From Chloroflexota bacterium (lineage in GTDB: Bacteria > Chloroflexota > Dehalococcoidia > JACPQK01): DNA of 44,955 nt. The notes below the pieces were generated by a model. The model had not been told where the DNA came from, made no database searches, and worked only from the letters and a program-made list of their open reading frames with translations. Location: positions 1 through 44,955 of the forward strand of contig JACPQM010000025.1 of NCBI GenBank assembly GCA_016190505.1, written 5' to 3'. A program made the position numbers and the translations under genes. Positions within the stretch are counted from its first letter, which is position 1. Each line of letters opens with the position of its first letter. Positions 8,344 through 16,295 of this stretch are shown piece by piece.

Positions 8344-9274
8344 GGGCCTCGTGCTCCAATGGCGTGGTGCAATAGACCTCCAGGGCGTGGTCGGGGCAGG
8401 CCACACACTCCACCTGGATGGTGCTGTGCTCGATATCGAACCGAGCAGCCAGCAGGTCCTCGACGCTGTGGCGGATGGCTTCAGCTTCGCTCAACCGTAC
8501 GTCGTCTACCAGCACATGGCAGCTCAGGGCATGCATGCGGGGCGAGACCGTCCAGGCATGTAGGTCATGGACGTTGCGCACGCCCTGGACGCCAATGATG
8601 GCCTGGGCCATAGCGACCAGGTCCATGTGGGTCGGGGCCGCTTCCAGGAATATCTCGGTGGCCTCCCGGAATATGCGCCAGGCGGCAACCGCGATTATGG
8701 CAGCTACCAGCACGCTGATCGCCGGGTCCACCCAAAAGCGGCCGGTGAACAGGATGATGACACCACCCACTATCACCCCCACCGAGGCCAGGGCGTCCCC
8801 CCAGGCATGCCATCGCGCGCTACGGACGTTGATGCTGGTCGCGGCTTCGGCCCGCAGCCAGTAGGCCACAAAGAGGTTCGCGGCCAGGCCTACAGTGGCC
8901 ACCCCCAGCATGATCCCGCCCTCCACCGGCTCCGGGGACTGAAGGCGGCGATATGCCTCAAACAGGATGGCCCCCGCCATGAGCACAACCAGGGCTGCAT
9001 TGATGAAAGCCACCGCCACGCCCACCCGGTGATAGCCAAAGGTCATCCTGCCGCCGGCGGGCTTCTCCTCCTGCTTCAGGGCGAACCAGCTCAAAGAGAA
9101 GGCGACCAGGTCAGTGAAGACATGGCCGGCGTCGCTAAGCAGCGCCAGGCTGTTGGCGAACAGTCCTCCCGACACTTCGGCAGCCAGGATCGCCGCAGTC
9201 AAGAAGATAGAGATCCGCAGCTTCTCCCTCGCCGGAGTGCGGACGCCCGTGTGCTCGTGGTGTAGCCTGGCCAT
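8324..9274 (-). CDS. cation diffusion facilitator (CzcD/ZitB-like)
   Basis: Divalent metal/proton antiporter of 316 residues, inner membrane. Six hydrophobic segments are visible, with metal-site motifs SDAGHVFTD in TM2 and HAWGDALAS in TM5, both carrying the HxxxD pattern usual for zinc transporters. The C-terminal cytoplasmic domain includes NVHDLHAWTV and a histidine-bearing tail. ATG 9274 has GGGGAG eight bases upstream; ATG 9313 would add 13 residues and overlap the CoA-binding gene. The likely substrates are zinc or cadmium. It is the middle gene of a three-gene minus-strand run. Confidence 0.9.
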   Translation of the reverse strand: MARLHHEHTGVRTPAREKLRISIFLTAAILAAEVSGGLFANSLALLSDAGHVFTDLVAFSLSWFALKQEEKPAGGRMTFGYHRVGVAVAFINAALVVLMAGAILFEAYRRLQSPEPVEGGIMLGVATVGLAANLFVAYWLRAEAATSINVRSARWHAWGDALASVGVIVGGVIILFTGRFWVDPAISVLVAAIIAVAAWRIFREATEIFLEAAPTHMDLVAMAQAIIGVQGVRNVHDLHAWTVSPRMHALSCHVLVDDVRLSEAEAIRHSVEDLLAARFDIEHSTIQVECVACPDHALEVYCTTPLEHEAHVSHRH

Positions 9275-9299
9275 GGCCGTGCGCTCCCCGGCGGGCCGC

Positions 9300-9701
9300 T
9301 TACTCCCCGCCATGGAGCCTGCGGTGCTCCACCATCAGGCACCGGTCCATGACCACGTCCAGCCCGGCCTCGCGGGCCCGGCGAGCCGCCTCCTCATTTG
9401 CGATGCCCAACTGCATCCAGACCGCCCTGGCGCCGATGGCGATGGCCTGCTCCACAATGGGGGGGATGTCCTCCGGGCGGCGGAAGATGTCCACCACATC
9501 CACGGGCGTGGGGATGCTCACGAGGTCAGGGTAGGACACCTCGCCGAGCACCTCCGGCACGGTGGGGTTCACTGGGATAATGCGATAGCCCTGGCCCTTG
9601 AGGTAGCTGGCCACCTCGTAGCTGGCCCGCTCCGGGTTCGGAGACAAGCCAACCACGGCGATGGTCTTGGCCTGCCCCACGATCTCTTCAATAGTGCGCA
9701 T
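9300..9701 (-). CDS. CoA-binding protein (YccU/CoA_binding_2 family)
   Basis: Rossmann-fold protein of 133 residues, cytoplasmic. The glycine motif AVVGLSPNPERASY near residue 15 and the later segments IIPVNPTVPEVLG and ARAVWMQLGIANEEAA are typical of the small CoA-binding proteins related to the alpha subunit of succinyl-CoA ligase. The role of this family is not settled. First gene of a minus-strand run with its own promoter just upstream; the short leader has no clear ribosome binding site. Confidence 0.88.
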   Translation of the reverse strand: MRTIEEIVGQAKTIAVVGLSPNPERASYEVASYLKGQGYRIIPVNPTVPEVLGEVSYPDLVSIPTPVDVVDIFRRPEDIPPIVEQAIAIGARAVWMQLGIANEEAARRAREAGLDVVMDRCLMVEHRRLHGGE

Positions 9702-9715
9702 GGTCGCTCAAGCTA

Positions 9716-9745
9716 ATTCTAGCCCATGCGCGCACCCAGAGACAA
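9716..9745 (-). promoter_or_regulatory. sigma70-type promoter for the CoA-binding/CDF/GT run
   Basis: Reading the minus strand: -35 TTGTCT (9745-9740), 18-bp spacer and -10 TAGAAT (9721-9716). Transcription would start a few bases before ATG 9701, giving a very short leader. Confidence 0.5.
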
Positions 9746-9823
9746 GCGCAGCCGAGGGCACAAAACGTTGCCCACGCCCAGGAGAGAGCGACGGTTCGCC
9801 AGTGCCGGGGAGGACGGGCAAAG

Positions 9824-9853
9824 ATGACGCTGCGTGGGCTTGCGTAGTATACT
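9824..9853 (+). promoter_or_regulatory. sigma70-type promoter for the DUF3467/DUF4258/YgiT cluster
   Basis: -35 ATGACG (9824-9829), 18-bp spacer and -10 TATACT (9848-9853), followed by a leader with GGGGGAGG before ATG 9889. Confidence 0.5.
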
Positions 9854-9888
9854 GTGGCATCAAATGTTCCTGAGGGGGAGGCGCACCC

Positions 9889-10191
9889 ATGGCGGAATTG
9901 TTTGATCTATACGTGGACCAGTTCTACAGCTCGATTGGCGTATATGGAGCGACGATCACTTTCTTGCGGACCCCTAGCAAACCCAGCCCACCAGGAAGTG
10001 CCCCGCAGTCCACCGAAGTCGCAGTCATCAGGATGAGCGGGGAGCATCTAAAGACCATGGTTTACATGCTAAAGAAGCAGATAGAAGGTGCGGAAGAGCA
10101 GTTGGGCGTTTCTTTCCCTGCATCTTATAGGGTCCTCAATGAACTCAAAATCGCTCCAGAGGATTGGGAGAAGTTCTGGCGAAAAGAATGA
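9889..10191 (+). CDS. small DUF3467-like protein
   Basis: One hundred residues with no signal peptide. The stretch VIRMSGEHLKTMVYMLKKQI followed by EGAEEQLG resembles the pattern of DUF3467 proteins, short cytoplasmic proteins of unknown function. This assignment is by eye and uncertain. A strong GGGGGAGG lies just before ATG 9889. The stop overlaps the next start (ATGA), so it is coupled to the DUF4258 gene. Base use is visibly less GC-rich than in the flanking genes, as for the next two genes, which hints at transfer as a block. Confidence 0.6.
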   Translation: MAELFDLYVDQFYSSIGVYGATITFLRTPSKPSPPGSAPQSTEVAVIRMSGEHLKTMVYMLKKQIEGAEEQLGVSFPASYRVLNELKIAPEDWEKFWRKE

Positions 10192-10502
10192 TGGAAAATC
10201 CCCTTGCCACCATCAGGGTTGCGAAGCACCAGAACGGCCTGCGCTGGACCCATGAGGCGTTGAAGAGAAGTCTGGAGCGCGATATTCCAGCAGAGGACGT
10301 ATATGTAGCCTTGAATTCGGAGAAGGCTCAATTAATAGGAAATGACCCAAGCCCAAGTTGTCTGATTCTCGGATGGGATGCGAAGGGGAGAGCCATACAC
10401 GCTATTGTGGCGTATGCTAGACTACTCTTGATCACCGTTTATGAACCGAAGATGCCGTGGTGGTCAAATCCTTGGGAGAGGGCATCAACAAATGGAAAGT
10501 GA
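10188..10502 (+). CDS. DUF4258 protein, likely toxin of a TA pair
   Basis: 104 residues. The layout (WTHEALKRSLERDIPAEDVYVAL, then a G/N turn, LILGWDAKGRAIHAIVAY, and a final ITVYEP strand) fits the DUF4258 fold, which is related to RelE/MqsR-like RNases. DUF4258 genes are often paired with a YgiT-type zinc-finger gene, and one follows here with an 11-base overlap. ATG 10188 overlaps the previous stop; ATG 10191 is one codon later. Toxin activity is inferred from family and context only. Confidence 0.7.
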   Translation: MMENPLATIRVAKHQNGLRWTHEALKRSLERDIPAEDVYVALNSEKAQLIGNDPSPSCLILGWDAKGRAIHAIVAYARLLLITVYEPKMPWWSNPWERASTNGK

Positions 10503-10827
10503 AAAGTGCCGTTCCTGCGGCAGGGAGATGAAGCGATCTATCACGACTTTCACAGTCGCTAAAGATACGGCTGTGTATGTGGTGAAGGGAGTCCCTTGCT
10601 TCCAATGCCTTGATTGTGGTGAGACCATTTTTGATCAGGAGACAGCCCTGAAACTGTCGAAATACACCTCCGGTAAGGTGCTTGCAGTCCGAAAGCCTCT
10701 TACGGCATACCTCTTTCATTGGAGTGACCCCCTAACTGAGGCAACCACACCGAGATTCACCGGGACAGAGAACCGTAGCGTGGTAGCGCCGGTCGGAACG
10801 GCGCTATCTGCCGTACCACGCACGTAG
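10492..10827 (+). CDS. YgiT-type zinc-finger protein, likely antitoxin
   Basis: 111 residues. The N-terminal half has CRSCG (6-10) and a later CFQCLDCG, the four-cysteine zinc site of MqsA/YgiT antitoxin N-domains, linked by the VVKGVPC strand. After about residue 78 (around LFHWSDP) the usual family end is passed and about 30 residues follow that have no family look; they are read through a hairpin at 10784-10806. I see no C-terminal helix-turn-helix of full MqsA. Its overlap with the DUF4258 gene supports a toxin-antitoxin pair. Confidence 0.75.
   Translation: MESEKCRSCGREMKRSITTFTVAKDTAVYVVKGVPCFQCLDCGETIFDQETALKLSKYTSGKVLAVRKPLTAYLFHWSDPLTEATTPRFTGTENRSVVAPVGTALSAVPRT
10784..10806. repeat. 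hairpin at the 3' end of the YgiT gene
   Basis: TAGCGCCG and CGGCGCTA arms surround a seven-base loop. Wider imperfect pairing (GCGTGGTA...TACCACGC) extends the stem. It overlaps the end of the YgiT reading frame. No T-run follows, so it is more likely a small palindromic element than a terminator. Confidence 0.5.
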
Positions 10828-11063
10828 CTCGCCAAGGGATGGACAATACCAAGGTTACTTTCCACCCTTCGTTTCTTGACTGAGCTATTTGACCGTGAGC
10901 CCAATTGAAACGGATATCCCAGGCTGACCACGAGCCAGGGGCATCGCTAGTTCGCATCCCCAGAGTTGCTCTCTCAGTGCAAAGCACCGAAGTCCGGTCT
11001 GCGGGTGCGCGCAGGAGGGAGACTTTGACCCTCTCCAACGGGGGAGGAACAAACCGCCGCTGG

Positions 11064-11936
11064 CTACGCCAGGCCCGCCATCTGGAGCAGAGTTGCGAGG
11101 TGCTTCTCCCAGCCCAGGGGCATGATGTGCACGCCCTGGCACATACCCTTCATATCCTTGATCAGCCGGGCGGCGATCTCCAGGCCCTTCTGGGTGCGGT
11201 CCTTGGCCTGCTCCATCTCCAGAATGAGGTTGTCCGGCACGTGGATGCCGGCAATGTTCTTGTTCATGAAACGGGCCTGCCCCGGCGACTTGAGGGGGAT
11301 AATCCCCACCAGCACCGGCACGTTCAGGTGACGCACGGACTTCATGAAGGCCTCGAAGGCCTCTGGCTCGTAAACTGCCTGGGTCTGGAAGAACTGGGCG
11401 CCGGCCTTGACCTTCTTCTCCATCTTCATTATCTGGAGCTCGACGGGGTTGGACCCGGGACTGACCACCGCGCCCAGGAAGAACTTGGGCTTGCCCTTGA
11501 GGTCCTTGCCCACCATGTCCTTCCCACCCTCCAGGGTCTTGGCCACCTGGAGCAGGGTGATGGAGTCCAGGTCGAACACAGGCTTGGCCTGCGGATGGTC
11601 ACCCAGGGATACGTAGTCGCCGGTGAGGCAGAGCACGTTCTCGATGCCCAGGGCATAGGCGCTCAGCAGGTCAGACTGAAGGGCGATACGGTTACGGTCC
11701 CGGCAAGTGACCTGGAAGATGGGCTCGATGCCCAGGTCGGTGAGCCGGTGGCTCAGGGCCAGGGAGCCCAGCCTCATCACCGAGCTCTGCTGGTCGGTGA
11801 CGTTGACCGCCACCACATGCCCTTTGAGGTGCTGGGCCTCTTCCAAGGCCTGGCCCAGGTCTACCCCTTTAGGCGGCTGGACCTCCGCCGATACTACGAA
11901 CTTGCCTGCGGCTAGCTGCTCTGCCAACCGGCTCAA
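11064..11936 (-). CDS. metF: methylenetetrahydrofolate reductase-family protein
   Basis: 290-residue TIM-barrel protein of the MetF family, which interconverts methylene- and methyl-tetrahydrofolate with FAD. Seen are the N-terminal VVSAEVQPPKG, the active-site region EPIFQVTCRDRNRIALQSD, and LCLTGDYVSLGDHP where the flavin and folate are held. The length and QPPKG form resemble the MetF of one-carbon (Wood-Ljungdahl) metabolism more than enteric MetF, but no metV or other pathway gene is adjacent. The start is TTG 11936, supported by AGGGAGG ten bases upstream. Confidence 0.85.
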   Translation of the reverse strand: MSRLAEQLAAGKFVVSAEVQPPKGVDLGQALEEAQHLKGHVVAVNVTDQQSSVMRLGSLALSHRLTDLGIEPIFQVTCRDRNRIALQSDLLSAYALGIENVLCLTGDYVSLGDHPQAKPVFDLDSITLLQVAKTLEGGKDMVGKDLKGKPKFFLGAVVSPGSNPVELQIMKMEKKVKAGAQFFQTQAVYEPEAFEAFMKSVRHLNVPVLVGIIPLKSPGQARFMNKNIAGIHVPDNLILEMEQAKDRTQKGLEIAARLIKDMKGMCQGVHIMPLGWEKHLATLLQMAGLA

Positions 11937-12032
11937 TTCCCTCTACCTCCCTTTCAACATATCCCGATGGACCAGGATACTCTACCCGGACAGGGCTGGC
12001 CACCGTGCCCGAATTCGGCGGCGCCAGTCTCG

Positions 12033-12061
12033 ATTCTAGCCCGTTCCCCCGCGGCTGTCCA
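12033..12061 (-). promoter_or_regulatory. sigma70-type promoter for metF
   Basis: Minus strand: -35 TGGACA (12061-12056), 17-bp spacer and -10 TAGAAT (12038-12033). Five of six bases match consensus in each box. It diverges from the promoter of the lipoprotein gene. Confidence 0.65.
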
Positions 12062-12119
12062 CCACCAAAGCTCCGGTAACAGGCTCAGATTGGTGGTGGA
12101 TTCCGGCTGATTCAATTCC

Positions 12120-12148
12120 TTGACACGCCGGGCAACAGCCCCTAGACT
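12120..12148 (+). promoter_or_regulatory. sigma70-type promoter for the large lipoprotein
   Basis: Perfect -35 TTGACA (12120-12125), 17-bp spacer and -10 TAGACT (12143-12148), followed by AGGAGAGGT before ATG 12180. Confidence 0.7.
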
Positions 12149-12179
12149 GGGGCACATAATTCCTCAGGAGAGGTCATAG

Positions 12180-14945
12180 ATGAGGCGGCGAGCATTCTTG
12201 GGCGCTAGCCTGGGGCTGGCGCTCGCTCTGATAGCGACCTCATGTCGTTCCTCAAAGCCAGCAGCAACGGCCACCAGTACGCCGGCTGGGCTGCCACCCA
12301 CCGTGACGGGGACCCCCGCAAGGCTTCCAGACTTCACGCAAATGGGGTGGTCCTTCGGGCCGGCAGCAACCCCCACGTCCCCGGCCCCAGGCCGGGCCGG
12401 GGCCGGCGACGGTCCGTCCCAGCCCAGGGTGGTCCGGGTGTCGCCGGACAAACCGGCAGAGCTTGAGTTTGCCCCGGGTGCCCGCCTGTCAGCGCCTGCC
12501 GGGGCCTTTGACCGCGCAACAACGCTCGTGGCCCGGTCCCGAGCATCGCAGGACTTTGCTGAACAGAGCGCTACCGGTGTCCTTGTCTCGAAGGTGTATG
12601 ACATCTCCTTTCAAGATGCCCCGGCCGATTTACGGGGCCCTGTCACGCTGACCCTTCCCTACGATACGGAGAAGGTCCCGGAGGGCACCCAGCCCCACGC
12701 CCTGAGGATGGCCTGGTGGGATGGCCAGGCCTGGCAAGAGATGCCGAGCACCGTCAATGTCAAGGACCACACCGTCTCCGCCAAAGTACAGCACTTCACC
12801 GGCTTCGGCGTGTACTGGTCCAGGTTCGAGGACCTTGTCTATGATGCCACGGGGGCCATCAGAGGCGGCGCTTACGATGCTGAACACTTGTCAGACGTGT
12901 TCACCATCCATTACCAGACAAAGCCAAGAACCTCAACAGGGGTGGGCACTCGCCTCAATATCAACCCAAAAGTTGAAGTCCTGGATGAGCGGCCTCCTCA
13001 GAAGGATGATAACCGCAACGGCGTGCCCGACTACGTCGAGACTTTGGGCGAAGCGTTAGCGCATTCGCGGAAAGTCTTTGAAGGGGGAGGCGTATTTGGA
13101 AAGATGCGTCTGCCTGTCAGCGGAGCAATCCACGTCTTTGTCCTTGACCTTGGCTACAACCCAGCCACCGGCGCTGGCGTGGCGGGCGACGTGTATAACG
13201 TTACCACACATATCCGCATTGATAACAAGCTCAATGACGGCCAGCTCCGGAACACCGCGGCCCATGAGCTTTTCCACTACTGGCAGTGGTCCACCCTGCC
13301 CATCCTGACGGGGAACAAGCATTTCTGGTGGCTGGAGGCCACATCCACCTGGGCCATGAACCAGGTGTATCCGGAGCTGGAGCATTACTACGAAAGGATC
13401 CGGGCGCTCCGGCCGAATCCCCCCCTGCGGGGCTTGGCGGACATCCAAAGCCGGGACAAAGGGGAGTTCTACGCGGCAGGCTCGCTGGCCTTCTACCTGG
13501 AGGCCCGGTTCCCGGGGTTCATTATGGCCACTTTTGACCAGGCTAATGGCCTGCGCCTCTCCGAGCCGTGGCATGCCACCTTCAACCGGCTCCTGCATGA
13601 CCGCTACGGGACGGGTGGCTTGTCCCCGGTCTTCCTGGACTATATGGCCGCCTACTACTACCACCACGACATACACGCCAATATGAAAGACCTGTGGGGC
13701 TTCGGTGGGACGGCCTTTTATACGGACCTCTCAGCCCCTTACGCGCAAGTCAAGCAAGGCTTCTATCAACGGTTCCAGGAATCAGTCCCCTCCCTCTCGG
13801 GGAGGCTCATCTCGCTGGTAGCCGCGTCCGGGGACCTTCAGAAGGGGACGCTCGTGGTCCGCTTGCGACAGGCGGACCCCTCCGACGCCCTGCGCATCCT
13901 CGTCCTGGCCGGCCTGTCCAGCGGTAACCAGCGCTTAGGGGTGGACCTGGAGACCACGGCCTTCCAGCGGGGCCGCAGCCCCACCGCCCCGGTCCCGGTC
14001 ACCGGCTTCGGAGGGCCGCGGACTGACGCCCGCGTCTCCCAGGTGCATCTTCTCGTGGTCAACACGCAGTCAAACCAACAGTTCGACATAGACCTGGAAG
14101 CTTACTTCCTGGAGGCGCCGCAGAACGTACGCAGCGAGCCGGTGGGAGATAAGTCCGTGCGCATCTCGTGGGATGCATCCCAGCTACCTGCGGAGCTGCT
14201 GCGGGGGTACGGCATTTACGTGGCTGGGGCCAGCCAACCCCTGGCCACGGCTGGCCCCAGCGCGACCCGGGTGGACATCTCCGCCGACAAGGTCCGTGGT
14301 AGCAGGCTGGTGGTGCGGCTCATTGACAAACATGACCTCGAGAGCCCGGACTCGAATCCAGTGGCGCCGGCCGTTGCCGCGCCCACCGTGGCAGTCCCCA
14401 GCTCAGTAACCTTCTCCGGCAACCCCCAGCTCGCCCAGGAATCTGTCTTTGGCCCGGTCACCCTGACCGTAGAGCTGAGGCCAGGTGGCACGGTGAGCGC
14501 GACTAGCCAGAACAAGGAAGAACAGCCGCAAACCTACAACGGGAAGGTCTACTGCCGGGCGGTCTACGACTGGACTTACACCTGGACGGGCGTGGTCTCT
14601 GAAATGAAGGGAGGCCGGTTCAAAGCGTGGATCCTGCTTACCAGGGAAGGGACCCTCACGGTCAAGCGGGACCGCAACGTGGAAGCTCCCCGGCTGCACT
14701 CATGTGTTGACGAGACACAACACTTCGGGAAGGCGCCTCTGCTGTTCAAGGGAGGGCTCGCCGACTGGCAGTACCAGGGCACCGAGAACTGGACCTTCTT
14801 GGCCGAGGGGGCAGTGGGAGAGGGGTTGTTGGACAAGAAGTTCTTCGGGGAGATATCGTTCCGTAGCCGCAACTGCCACTGGGGTGAATGCAACCTCAAG
14901 GGCCCGCGCCTGGGTGGGTACGGGTTCTGGTTGAGCCATCCCTAG
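12180..14945 (+). CDS. secreted lipoprotein with gluzincin-like metallopeptidase motif and fibronectin-type domain
   Basis: 921 residues. The start carries an arginine-rich N-terminus, a hydrophobic helix and lipobox IATSC, so Cys22 is probably lipidated and the protein is anchored outside the membrane. After a threonine/proline linker there is a beta-rich domain, then DDNRNGVPDYVETLGEAL (residues ~276-293). HELFH (362-366) follows, with WLEAT about 20 residues later (E386); this HExxH plus downstream glutamate is the zinc site pattern of gluzincin peptidases. A fibronectin-III-like segment (NVRSEPVGDKSVRISWD) and a C-terminal beta domain of unknown type complete it. Its substrate is unknown. 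Confidence 0.75.
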   Translation: MRRRAFLGASLGLALALIATSCRSSKPAATATSTPAGLPPTVTGTPARLPDFTQMGWSFGPAATPTSPAPGRAGAGDGPSQPRVVRVSPDKPAELEFAPGARLSAPAGAFDRATTLVARSRASQDFAEQSATGVLVSKVYDISFQDAPADLRGPVTLTLPYDTEKVPEGTQPHALRMAWWDGQAWQEMPSTVNVKDHTVSAKVQHFTGFGVYWSRFEDLVYDATGAIRGGAYDAEHLSDVFTIHYQTKPRTSTGVGTRLNINPKVEVLDERPPQKDDNRNGVPDYVETLGEALAHSRKVFEGGGVFGKMRLPVSGAIHVFVLDLGYNPATGAGVAGDVYNVTTHIRIDNKLNDGQLRNTAAHELFHYWQWSTLPILTGNKHFWWLEATSTWAMNQVYPELEHYYERIRALRPNPPLRGLADIQSRDKGEFYAAGSLAFYLEARFPGFIMATFDQANGLRLSEPWHATFNRLLHDRYGTGGLSPVFLDYMAAYYYHHDIHANMKDLWGFGGTAFYTDLSAPYAQVKQGFYQRFQESVPSLSGRLISLVAASGDLQKGTLVVRLRQADPSDALRILVLAGLSSGNQRLGVDLETTAFQRGRSPTAPVPVTGFGGPRTDARVSQVHLLVVNTQSNQQFDIDLEAYFLEAPQNVRSEPVGDKSVRISWDASQLPAELLRGYGIYVAGASQPLATAGPSATRVDISADKVRGSRLVVRLIDKHDLESPDSNPVAPAVAAPTVAVPSSVTFSGNPQLAQESVFGPVTLTVELRPGGTVSATSQNKEEQPQTYNGKVYCRAVYDWTYTWTGVVSEMKGGRFKAWILLTREGTLTVKRDRNVEAPRLHSCVDETQHFGKAPLLFKGGLADWQYQGTENWTFLAEGAVGEGLLDKKFFGEISFRSRNCHWGECNLKGPRLGGYGFWLSHP

Positions 14946-14971
14946 CCCCGTGTTGCCCTGTGCCCACGGCA

Positions 14972-15403
14972 ATGGCCAGTGATGTTTTCGTAACGATGCC
15001 TCCGGCCCCTCTTCCTCCACCACCGGCTGACCGCTACCCGCTACGGACGGTGGAAATCGCCTTATCGGACGTGGAGGGATGGACGGACCGCCGGGTGCTG
15101 GAGGCGCTGGGGGTGCCCCACGAGAAGAGGCGGGGGAGGTTCTGGGCCTCTGCCGAGCCGGGCCTGGCTCTGGAGCGGGACGACCGGGGAGTCCTCAGGA
15201 CAATTGCCGTCTTCGGCCCCATCCCCACGAGAATCCCTCCAGGCGAACCATACGAGGAGTGGGTCTACCATAACATCATGGGGAAGCGGTCCGGCGGCGT
15301 GCCACAGACCTGGGTCCTGTACATGACCCAGACCCCGAAGGGACCAGGGGCCAGCCGCCAAGTGGCAGAAGCCACCTCCTATCCCACGGGAGCAGTATTC
15401 TGA
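14972..15403 (+). CDS. hypothetical protein, possibly BamE/SmpA-like
   Basis: About 143 residues from ATG 14972 (ATG 14996 is also possible). A proline-rich start is followed by DVEGWTDRRVLEALGVPHEK and later EEWVYHNIMGK and TWVLYMTQTP. The G-x-V-x-x-ALG-x-P then W-x-Y pattern recalls the small BamE/SmpA fold, but the match is weak and I do not rely on it. The gene follows the lipoprotein by 26 bases and converges on the ABC ATPase gene, overlapping its 3' end by 25 bases. Confidence 0.5.
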   Translation: MASDVFVTMPPAPLPPPPADRYPLRTVEIALSDVEGWTDRRVLEALGVPHEKRRGRFWASAEPGLALERDDRGVLRTIAVFGPIPTRIPPGEPYEEWVYHNIMGKRSGGVPQTWVLYMTQTPKGPGASRQVAEATSYPTGAVF

Positions 15404-16239
15404 CGACCCGGTGCCAACCCATCACCCCAGCCGGGCGTCCCATTGCGGGGCATCATGACCACGTAGGGCACTCCCGCCGTGGGATGGGGGACCACCTCCA
15501 CCCGCGCTCCGAACACCTGTTCGAGATTGTCGGCGGTTATCACCTGCCCAGGCTCGCCGTCGGCGAATACCCGGCCCCGGCGAAGCAGCAACAGGCGCCG
15601 GAAGTAGAGCGAAGCCAGGTTCAGGTCGTGCATGGCGGCCACTACCGTCACCCCCCTCTCCCGGTTAAGTCGGCTGACCAACTCCAGCACCTCCACCTGC
15701 TGGTGTATGTCGAGATGGGCCACCGGCTCGTCCAGGAGCAGCACTCTCGGCTCCTGGGCCAGGGCCAGGGCCACGATGACCCGCTGCCGCTCCCCCCCGC
15801 TCAGCTCATTGAAGGGCCGCCCGGCCAGGGGCGCCAGGCCAGCCAGATCAAGGGCCGCCCGCACCGCATCCCTGTCCGCGGGGCCTTCTTCGACCAGGGG
15901 GCGCAGGTGGGGCGTCCGCCCCAGCATGACAACCTCCTCGACGGTGAAGGCGAAGGGCATGTGGAACTGTTGTGGCACCACGGCCACCTGCTGGGCAATT
16001 CGCCGCCGAGGCACTGCGGCCACCCGATGGCTATCCAGGAATACCTCGCCCTGCTGTGGCCGGAGCAGGCCGAGGATGACCCTGAGCAGCGTGGTCTTCC
16101 CCGAGCCGTTGGGCCCGAGCAAGGCCACCATTTCCCCAGGCCCAACGTCCAGGGAAACGTCTTCAAGCACGGCCCGGCGCGCCTGAGGCGGGTAGGCGAA
16201 AGAGACGCCGCAAATGCGTACGCCCGTCCCCACGGGCAT
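15379..16239 (-). CDS. btuD: ABC transporter ATPase, BtuD/FecE type
   Basis: 286-residue ATPase that powers the BtuC-like permease. Walker A GPNGSGKT (42-49), signature LSGGE (146-150) and Walker B ending in D170-E171 are intact. ATG 16239 is chosen because it follows GGGGGAAGGGA directly. The frame remains open much farther upstream, but only as a shadow of the permease gene. The tail after about residue 255 is poorly conserved. The ribosome binding site is part of a palindromic repeat (16242-16264). The cobalamin riboswitch upstream of the operon favours corrinoid over siderophore as the cargo. Confidence 0.88.
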   Translation of the reverse strand: MPVGTGVRICGVSFAYPPQARRAVLEDVSLDVGPGEMVALLGPNGSGKTTLLRVILGLLRPQQGEVFLDSHRVAAVPRRRIAQQVAVVPQQFHMPFAFTVEEVVMLGRTPHLRPLVEEGPADRDAVRAALDLAGLAPLAGRPFNELSGGERQRVIVALALAQEPRVLLLDEPVAHLDIHQQVEVLELVSRLNRERGVTVVAAMHDLNLASLYFRRLLLLRRGRVFADGEPGQVITADNLEQVFGARVEVVPHPTAGVPYVVMMPRNGTPGWGDGLAPGRQNTAPVG

Positions 16240-16241
16240 TC

Positions 16242-16264
16242 CCTTCCCCCTGGACGGGGGAAGG
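16242..16264. repeat. palindromic repeat between btuC and btuD
   Basis: Arms CCTTCCCCC (16242-16250) and GGGGGAAGG (16256-16264) with a five-base loop. On the minus strand its purine-rich arm serves as the Shine-Dalgarno sequence of btuD. The flanks (GTCAGGATGGGGGTG) belong to a widespread type of dispersed repeat. Confidence 0.6.
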
Positions 16265-16295
16265 TCAGGATGGGGGTGCTCCAACGAGGTCCTGT

